Source of the DNA: Calliopum simillimum
Taxonomy: Eukaryota > Arthropoda > Insecta > Diptera > Lauxaniidae
Assembly: GCA_951812925.1 (NCBI GenBank)
Contig: OX638371.1
Span: forward strand, 82,159,697 to 82,223,696
Reading direction: 5' to 3'
Length of the DNA: 64,000 nt
In this document: piece by piece, positions 56,440 to 64,000 of the stretch
Position numbering within the stretch: position 1 is the first letter of the stretch
How the letters are laid out: the number at the start of each line of letters is the position of its first letter
Notes under the pieces: model-generated
The model's input: only the letters and a program-made list of their open reading frames with translations
What the model was told of the DNA's origin: nothing
Databases searched by the model: none
Program-made: the position numbers and the translations under genes

Positions 56440-57176
56440 TGCTCTAATATTCGTTTTTCGTATATAATTTTAGCTTTTTCGGTTTTTTTTTTCATTTTTT
56501 TTAAAGAATCCTTCTAATTTTTGAAATGGTTTCTTGATGATTTTTTTTGCATCATACAAATCGAACCATATATATGTATATATATTTATATCTCTGCATC
56601 TAGAGCAGCTTGGTACATGGGAGATTATTGTATCTACCAAATAACTTACAAAAAATTGAGTATTGGACACAGGGGCGTAGTACCCCACAAAACTATTAAT
56701 ATAAGTGAATGCAATAACCTTGTTTGTTGGTTCTTCAAATTTATTAAATTCACAAACGCATAAACAATTTATGTATTTTAATTGTGTTTTTTTGGTTCTT
56801 ACTAACCAGTTCTCTTGTATTGTATTTAAAATAAAACAATAAAAATGCAATATTTTGTCTACGGACAGTGGTTCGATTTTCCTTAAATTTACCATACTAA
56901 TGCATATTTCACGTTGTCAAAAATGCAGCAATTTTTTACAAGAAATAAGAAAACCGTAAATTAATAAATAAAACAATGAAAAAATTTTTGTGCATACTTT
57001 TAGGATATGGACTAATCCTGCGTTGCGGACGTTACGTCCGTACAGATCATTTTTTAATCCTGTAGGTACAGTGGTAAGTTACTCTTTGAACGTACTTTCA
57101 ATTGGCAATTCAGTTACAATATAATCGTGCATAAAGTGCCGTTGCATACGTTACAAAAACAGAAGTTTTAGTGTAG
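56440..57176. other. Gene-free region, with one exon-like patch
   Basis: AT-rich, with a short (TA)n tract near 56570. A stretch at 57005-57074 is preceded by 'ttttag', is open as TNPALRTLRPYRSFFNPVG, and ends at a 'gtaagt' donor. It may be an isolated exon, but no partner exon was found. Confidence 0.3.
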
Positions 57177-57929
57177 ATCAATGTCAGTGGCGGATCCAAG
57201 GGGGCCTATGGGGGCGATCGGCCCCCCTCACAAGCCAAGTGAGTAATTTTTTTTTTTAAATTACATGAACGATTTTAACCCTTTCATGCCCGAATTAATT
57301 TGGGAGGATTTAAAATTTGTTTGAGGCTATGCAGTTGCAAATATATGTAGACCTAAAGAACAAATAGTATTAATTTCAAGGTCCTGTATATATGTACTAG
57401 TTTGTTCTCTGGAAGATGTTGTCTATAAGCAACATTGGGCATTGCTGGTAAACTTTGTAAAATAAAATTAATGAACAATGCAGTTTTTATATTGAATTTG
57501 AATAAAATTTTTTTACAATTTGATACCCATTTTCTCCAATATATGTGACCTGGTCTATGAAAAGGGTGCTTACGAGTCAAAAAAAAAAATTCCAATTCTT
57601 TGCCGATTCGCATAAATTGACCTTTAAAAGTGTTTTCCAGCTGTTTTCACGAAATTTTTTTTTTCGCACGTAAGCCCTCTTTTCAAGTCATATATAGTCT
57701 GCTGATGTTTTAAATGAGTTTTCAGGGTCCATACTGTAAAATTATAATAGAAGTTTGGAGGGATTTTAGCTGGAGCTGGTGAAAGAGTTCATCAGCTATA
57801 CTAACTGAAAGTTCCTGTTTTATCATATTTTATATCTCTGTGGTAGAATAGCTATCTACTTCTGCCTCTTTTATGCAACATCCCAAACTCTGAATTACAC
57901 CTAAAAGAGATCCGAAGACCAAGCAGCGA

Positions 57930-58078
57930 AATTTACAGCTCTTGAGTGGCATCCACAAGGCAGCTTATATAGGTTAATCAAAAGTCACGTGGAAAAGGTC
58001 TTTGGAGAAGGAACTCCAACGGAAGTGTCTTGGAAAAAGATAAAAGTCATTGCATATTGGCCTTATACTCAAGTATGA
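57930..58078 (+). pseudogene. LINE reverse-transcriptase tail, short relic
   Basis: The frame reads FTALEWHPQGS…VSWKKIKVIA…, matching the end of the 3822-4371 LINE (ALEWNPQGS…WQEIKVIA). The Arg/Gly-rich middle has decayed. The relic is only about 50 codons long. Confidence 0.75.
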
Positions 58079-58842
58079 GTTAGAGATAAAATGCATACAA
58101 TACATTTATGCACCAAGATACTATGCGCAGATACCATTTCTTGGAAAGATAGTTAATCGCGTATGGCTCTAGCAACATATCGGAAAGATCAACAGCTCCC
58201 ATGTGATCATTGAAGCTATCAATAGCTGGACGAGGATTACCCAAAAGCTTTATAGTGTGATCCTCGTCCTTTTAAGCTACTTAACTCCTTTTTTTGACTT
58301 AAAAAACAGTTTCCTAGACGATTATTACGAGTTGTTCCTACTTTTAAGCAGGCCTGTGCAGACGGAGGTTTTGGAAGTTCAACCCCCAGGAAGAATTTTT
58401 ACCCATATATAACGGCACAAATTTAATTTTCAGTATAGTTCTCCTTCGTTTTCTTATGTGAAAAGCCCTCCCCCAAGCTCAAATTCTGTACACGGCAGTG
58501 CTCATCAGAAACGTATATTTGAATTCGATCATTAGAAGTAAAACCATTATCGAAAAACACATTAAAATTATAATTTTTGGAAATGTTGGAGGTCGAATGT
58601 ATTCTTAATCAAAATGATTCATATGGTTCCTCTCCAACTTACAAACAGATGTCATATAAAATTCCAGAAACAGCAACACATTTTAAAATTTCCAAAGTTG
58701 ATTTTAACAAAAAACTCGCTTTCTATTTTTGTTCAATGTCATTTTCCATACCTTCGTGAATATCCTCTCCAGAAAATTCACTTCAATATTTTCACCTCTG
58801 TCAACGAATTGTTGTGGGGTTTTTTCAATAATGGTATTCACA

Positions 58843-59395
58843 AAGTAGGGCAGCTAGTGCGGCAAAAGGGTAAAAGAGCAAAGCTGCTCTAAACAACAAC
58901 AATAGTAGTATTCACGAAGTAGGGCAGCTAGTAGGGCTGATGAGCAAAATAGCATAGTGTAAGCCAAGTTAGTGAACGACTGTGTAGCATCATTGCTAAC
59001 GAGCTACGAAATCACCTGGTTTTTGTGTACTTTTGAAAAACAAAAAAATTTTGTGTCAAAATTTATGAATCAAAATTTATGAAAATTCGTACCACGGAAG
59101 AATGAAAAATGTCCAATAGCTGTGCAACAGAATTTTAGTGGCTTTTCAGCTTTACGCTTTTCCTTTTGGCGGTCCATTTTATTTTAATTTGCAAAAAAAT
59201 AAAAAATTTTATTTTATTTAAACCCAAATGTCAACTTAATTCGACACATTTTGCTGTAGTAGAAAAGCTATTCATGAGTTAATATGTTTTGGGTAGCAAA
59301 AAAGCTGACTTGTAGCTAAATTTCTTTAATGCATTTTGTTGTTGCTTAGAGCAGATTTGCTCTTTTATACTTTTGCCACACTAGCTGCCCTACTT
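58843..59395. mobile_element. 553-bp MITE with AAGTAGGGCAGCTAGTG ends
   Basis: Inverted ends AAGTAGGGCAGCTAGTG continue through 'cggcaaaagggtaaaagagc' and 'gctgctctaa(a/g)caacaac' for about 55 bp. A second, direct copy of the left end is at 58916-58932. It lies inside the piggyBac-like element. Confidence 0.85.
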
Positions 59396-59889
59396 GACTT
59401 TAGAAAATTACTGAAAAACAACGAAGATCTTTTTTGTGCAATTATTTTATTTTTCTGATTCTCTTACAAGTTTTGAATTATTTTATGTCCTTTTTGATCC
59501 AAATCTATACTATTTATATAAAATTGCTTATATGAAAACCCTATGTAACGATTTGGTGCAAAATATACCAAACCGATTTTAATAATTTTTTTTTTAAAAC
59601 GTTCTACGTGTGGTAAGGAACAGGATTGTATACTTATTTTTTTGGTTTTTATACGATAAACCTTTCTTTTTTTGGTATGAAGTTGTTGGAAAAAAAAAAT
59701 CAATGCTTGCATAAAAATGATCGTTTGCATATCAGTTGCTATAGCTTGCTGCGCAATGAGTTATGTGTTGTTGTTGTCTTTTCCGTCTCTTTCATTTATT
59801 GTTTTTTTTTATTCTTGATGTTGTGTTGTTGATGAGAGCAAAAATGAGAGTGATTTCGTCAGTGATGCCAACTCAATAATTTAAATATT

Positions 59890-60340
59890 TTTTGACTTTT
59901 TTCGATATTTTGGATGTTTTTCGAAACACTTGGACTTTGACCAATTTCTTCGATGTACATATTTCACTATTTTTCGAAACTTTTGATTTTGGTTCGATAT
60001 ATTGGATGTTTTGTTTTTAGACTTTTACCGATTTCTTCAATGTGTTTCAATATTTTTCAAAACTTTTGGGCTTTTACCGATATATAGGATGTTTTTCGAT
60101 TTCTTCTTTGTAATTTTACCGATATTTTGGATGTTTTTCGATAAACTTAGACTTTTGCCGATTTCTTCGATGTGTTTCAATATTTTCCGAAACTTTTGGA
60201 CCCTTTTCTATATTGAATATCTTTCGATATATGTATTTGGACTTTCACCGATTTCTTCAATGTTTTCCAATAATTTTGGGCTTTCACCGATATGTAGAAT
60301 GTTTTTCGACATATTTGGTTCTATCTGCCAGTTGTTCTAA
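59890..60340. repeat. Minisatellite, ~90-bp degenerate units
   Basis: About five units begin 'cgatattttggatgtttttcg' and continue 'gacttttaccgatttcttc…tttcaatatttttcgaaactt' at about 59905, 59996, 60120, 60208 and 60288; a truncated unit lies at 60079-60119. Phe-rich open frames here are by-products of the repeat. Confidence 0.8.
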
Positions 60341-60511
60341 GGTCGCGATACATATATCAAACTATTGATAACGGAGTTTTTACCGCAAATGTACGATGTT
60401 GCTTATAGGCAACAATGGGCATGAAAGGGTTAAAAACATTCTGTTATTATCTAGAAATGTAGTCAATCGGCCCCCCTTCTTGACAGTGCTGGATCCGCCA
60501 CTGATCGATGT

Positions 60512-61840
60512 AAATACTTTCTTATAATTTTGTGACCGAATTCACTTAGATTTGCTCACTAACAATTTAAGTATCTGTGCAAAATTTGAATTCATTACCT
60601 CAAACAAAGCTTGCACTACAGTATTACGTAAGTTCTGTTGTATGGGATATACCAGGCCCTTTTGTCCAAGTTTGCCTAGCATATGCTCAGAGCTTGCATT
60701 TATTGTTATCAGTGCTTGAGTGAAATTTAATTCAATTGTCACAAAAAAAACCTTTCCGTGCTGCATTTTGAAACTTTTGCTTATATGGGAGATGCCACGC
60801 CCTGTTGTTTTAAAAAATATTTAAAGGAATTAATTCGAAATTAGATTATTATCTGTAGAATGGCATACAAAATTCAAAAACAAAAAAAAAATTTAATTTT
60901 AGCAATAAATTTTTCGGCTAATACTTACTAACGCAGCACTGTTAAATCAATGCAATTTCAAACGTTATAAATAACAAAGAATTTATATTTAGAACCAATG
61001 AATTTTAAAAATATTTAAAATAACTTAAGGCCTTGATGACGTCAAAAAACGTCGGCAAAAACAAATTGTATTTTTAATTGTTTAATTTATACTCAATCCA
61101 AAGGAACTGGTTAATAAACCTCATTAACACAAAATAATAACAACATAGCGGATCCCATTAATAACATACAATTTATGTGCTATATATTATTGTTTTGTTT
61201 TAAGAAAAACAAGTATGCCTAATGTTAAAAAAAAAAAAAAAAAAAAACAGAAAACTGCTGCGAATTTGCCCAAAAAGAATTATTTTTAACTCTTCCCTAT
61301 TATTTTCTAATGTCGTTTTCTTTTCTCAAAAAAATGTTACACTTTTTCCGCCCCGTGCGAAGTGTAACGAACTCCGGATTTAGGGTTCTTACAAGAAAGA
61401 AGAGAGTGCGGTGTAGTTTTACGATTACTTGTATTTGTTCAGTTTTCTTTGTTATTTACAATTTGTTGGATTTTGTACAAAGTGTGGTAATTTATATAAT
61501 TCAAGCAGAGTGAATTTATTGTTTATATAATGCAAAATTCCATAAATATTGTATAAACCAAAATTCAAATAAAAAAAAATTGTATAATCAAAATTTATTT
61601 TAAACTAGTGACGCGAAATTCATTAATTTATATAAGCCAAAATTTGTTTAAATTATATAATTCAAAATATTCAAAGTTAGCGATGATTATATGGGTTTTT
61701 TTATAATATAAAACGATATGAATTTATATAATGCAAAATAGTTCAAATATACAACGAGAGTTTACGTGTTGGATTTCTTTTAAATGTAGCTGTGGTAGTT
61801 TCGCTTGCTTCGAGAGTTTTCGGATTTAAATTCAAGAGGT
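60512..61840. other. Gene-free region with dispersed repeat A and AT-rich repeats
   Basis: Positions 60560-60810 belong to dispersed repeat family A ('ttatatgggagatgccacgccc'). Positions 61490-61760 carry loosely repeated 'aatttatataatgcaaaat' words. Open frames here, such as 61310-61510, have no family resemblance. Confidence 0.45.
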
Positions 61841-63288
61841 TAAGCAACTAGCAAACATGCATAACCCTTAACGAAGTTTCCCAGAGTAAAAGATTTCCCA
61901 AGATGTTAGACAAATAGCAAAAATGCATAAATTCTAACGAAAGAGATTTCAAGATTAAGCAACTAGCAAACATGCATAGCCCTTAACGAAGTTTCCCAGA
62001 GTAAAAGATTTCCCAAGATGTTAGACAAATAGCAAAAATGCATAGATTCTAACGAAAGAGATTATCGAGATTAAGCCAGAGGTTGAGATTACAGAGGTTA
62101 AGCAACTAGCAAACATGCATAGCCCTTAACGAAGTTTCCCAGAGTAAAAGATTTCCCACAATGTTAGACAAATAGCAAAAATGCATAAATTCTAACGAAA
62201 GAGATTTCAAGATTAAGCAACTAGCAAACATGCATAGCCCTTAACGAAGTTTCCCAGAGTAAAAGATTTCCCAAGATGTTAGACAAATAGCAAAAATGCA
62301 TAGATTCTAACGAAAGAGATTATCGAGATTAAGCCAGAGATTGAGATTACAGAGGTTAAGCAACTAGCAAACATGCATAGCCCTTAACGAAGTTTCCCAG
62401 AGTAAAAGATTTCCCACAATGTTAGACAAATAGCAAAAATGCATAAATTCTAACGAAAGAGATTTCAAGATTAAGCAACTAGCAAACATGCATAACCCTT
62501 AACGAAGTTTCCCAGAGTAAAAGATTTCCCAAGATGTTAGACAAATAGCAAAAATGCATAAATTCTAACGAAAGAGATTATCGAGATTAAGCCAGAGATT
62601 GAGATTACAGAGGTTAAGCAACTAGCAAACATGCATAACCCTTAACGAAGTTTCCCAGAGTAAAAGATTTCCCAAGATGTTAGACAAATAGCAAAAATGC
62701 ATAGATTCTAACGAAAGAGATTATCGAGATTAAGCCAGAGATTGAGATTACAGAGGTTAAGCAACTAGCAAACATGCATAACCCTTAACGAAGTTTCCCA
62801 GAGTAAAAGATTTCCCAAGATGTTAGACAAATAGCAAAAATGCATAGATTCTAACGAAAGAGATTATCGAGATTAAGCCAGAGATTGAGATTACAGAGAT
62901 TAAGCAACTAGCAAACATGCATAGCCCTTAACGAAGTTTCCCAGAGTAAAAGATTTCCCACAATGTTAGACAAATAGCAAAAATGCATAAATTCTAACGA
63001 AAGAGATTTTAAGATTAGCCGAGAGATTGCGATTTAAGAGGTTAAGCAACTAGCAAACATGCATAGCCCTTAACGAAGTTTCCCAGAGTAAAAGATTTCC
63101 CAAGATGTTAGACAAATAGCAAAAATGCATAGATTCTAACGAAAGAGATTTCAAGATTAAGCCAGTGATTGAGATTACAGAGGTCAAGCAACTAGCAAAC
63201 ATGCATAGCCCTTAATGAAGATTCCCAGAGTAAAAGATTTTCCAAGATGTTAGACAAATAGCAAAAATGCATAGATTCTAACGAAAGA
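61841..63288. repeat. Satellite: 11 tandem units alternating 115 and 143 bp
   Basis: Units starting 'taagcaactagcaaacatgc' begin at 61841, 61956, 62099, 62214, 62357, 62472, 62615, 62758, 62901, 63043 and 63184 (the last reads 'tcaagcaa'). Spacings are 115, 143, 115, 143, 115, 143, 143, 143, 142 and 141 bp; a final partial unit ends near 63288. Long units carry an extra ~28 bp around 'agccagagattgagattaca'. Units are nearly identical. No coding region. Confidence 0.95.
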
Positions 63289-64000
63289 CTTGTTGTCCCT
63301 TTGGCTGTTCAAGCTCGAGTGATTTTCTACTACATTGCCATTTATTTAATTACTTTAAAATACATTTTGTCTTAATACTACATTACATAACATACATTCT
63401 TTCTTAACATACACACGTATTTATCTAAGAGTTTCTTAACTAGGATTATAAATTTGTAAAAATAATACATATCGACGGCTTATATTCAATACCCTCTATG
63501 TACAATTTTCACGAAAATTAGTTTTTGATGGTAAAACCTTCATTGAGACAAATGGCATCTATGATATTAATTCCAAACGAAAAATTTTGCTTCCAGAGCT
63601 ACTTTTTTCCATTTAAAGAAATTCACTATCTACAGCAATCGATTTTGTGAAATGCAATATCCTCTATCTACATATGAAAAATGAAAAATTTTTCACTTTA
63701 TTATATTTATTGGGTGGCCGTTATATACAAGGTCATGACAAACGATCGTCGATCGGCTCCAAATGGCGAAAATAAATTTTCTTGATTTTTTCAGTTTTGT
63801 AAGTTGAACCTTGATAGCCCTGCTGAGTCGTGATTAGCCCTTCTGTAAACAAACAGATAAGGCTAGACGCATGAAATTTGGTACAGATGAAAACAATATT
63901 GCCAGACTATCTGGGATCAAAAATGGGCGTGATCGGTTAAACTTGATTTGAAAATTGAAACAATTGAGAAGTGTCCGCACCAAAGGGCCTAGGTACCATT
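63289..64000. other. Gene-free right edge
   Basis: AT-rich DNA. A tract at 63860-63960 ('gcatgaaatttggtacagatg') resembles common dipteran dispersed repeats. No exon, inverted-repeat end or RNA gene was recognised. Confidence 0.45.

Larger units (their letters stand above)
57279..60429. mobile_element. piggyBac-like element, TTAA target
   Basis: The ends CCCTTTCATGCCC and its exact inverse are flanked by TTAA (57275-57278, 60430-60433), the piggyBac hallmark. 'gttgtctataagcaacattgggcat' near 57418-57442 and its relative near 60391-60420 give subterminal repeats. No piggyBac transposase was recognised. The interior holds a LINE relic, a MITE and a minisatellite. Confidence 0.8.
57185..60503. 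mobile_element. 3.3-kb hAT-like element with CAGTGGCGGATCC ends
   Basis: The ends CAGTGGCGGATCCA and its inverse are flanked by 8-bp near-repeats ATCAATGT (57177-57184) and ATCGATGT (60504-60511). Both subterminal regions include 'gatcggccccccct'-like blocks. No transposase of its own was seen. Almost all of its length is a second, piggyBac-like element (57279-60429). Confidence 0.82.

Noticed and set aside
56470..56895. 141-codon minus-strand frame
   Set aside because: Low-complexity ends, no recognisable domain, AT-rich codon use and no splice or promoter context.
60002..60340. 112-codon Phe/Leu-rich frame that looks like a membrane protein
   Set aside because: It is a translation of the ~90-bp minisatellite; hydrophobicity comes from TTT-rich units.
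61310..61513. 67-codon frame with a hydrophobic segment
   Set aside because: No similarity recognised, and it sits among AT-rich repeats; length is expected by chance.
63300..63480. Possible LTR next to the satellite
   Set aside because: No matching second LTR, no TG…CA boundaries with duplication and no gag/pol sequence in the window.
1..64000. tRNA, rRNA, CRISPR array or bacterial-type gene clusters
   Set aside because: None was seen on either strand; repeats here are satellites, MITEs or simple tracts, and genes have spliceosomal introns.

Overview
The window is AT-rich, intron-containing eukaryotic DNA. The genes point to a higher dipteran fly. GNBP3, mitochondrial ValRS, mRpL12, a C9orf78/TLS1-type spliceosome factor, very-long-chain fatty acid elongases and a secreted CUB protein all read like Drosophila-type orthologues. 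The repeat load suggests a larger-genome acalyptrate such as a tephritid fruit fly; that last step is inference. There are no operons, ribosome binding sites, CRISPR arrays or prokaryotic features.

Layout. 1-3 kb: two decayed partial copies of a DNAAF3-like dynein-assembly gene, plus MITEs and a long palindrome. 3.6-5.6 kb: a degenerate hAT transposon with a perfect 8-bp target duplication, carrying a LINE reverse-transcriptase fragment and sitting inside a dispersed repeat. 8.1-9.6 kb: intact intronless GNBP3 (+). 12-15.9 kb: nested DNA transposons. 16.2-20.4 kb: the mitochondrial valyl-tRNA synthetase gene in 7 exons (+), convergent with a 4-exon CUB-protein gene (-, 20.7-26.2 kb) whose first intron is full of transposon debris. 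29.5-30.0 kb: mRpL12 (-). 33.4-34.6 kb: C9orf78/TLS1 family gene in 4 exons (+).

35-56.4 kb is a tandem segmental duplication. Each copy holds one intact 5-exon elongase gene on the minus strand (39.4-41.0 and 51.6-55.8 kb). The copies were then invaded by different transposons, so each serves as the empty-site control for the other. The most elaborate insertion is a 4.7-kb hAT (41294-45985) that contains a CACTG-ended element and a pogo-like element; the pogo-like element is itself interrupted by a hAT MITE made of CTTGGT repeats.

57-60.5 kb: a piggyBac-like element nested just inside a hAT-like element. 61.8-63.3 kb: an 11-unit satellite in which 115- and 143-bp units alternate.

The genes do not form a pathway cluster. 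They are independent housekeeping (ValRS-m, mRpL12, C9orf78 type), immunity (GNBP3) and lipid (elongase) genes in a transposon-rich region. Most short open frames in the window are chance or transposon debris. Exon structures were built by hand from splice signals, phase and family similarity and have not been checked against transcripts.
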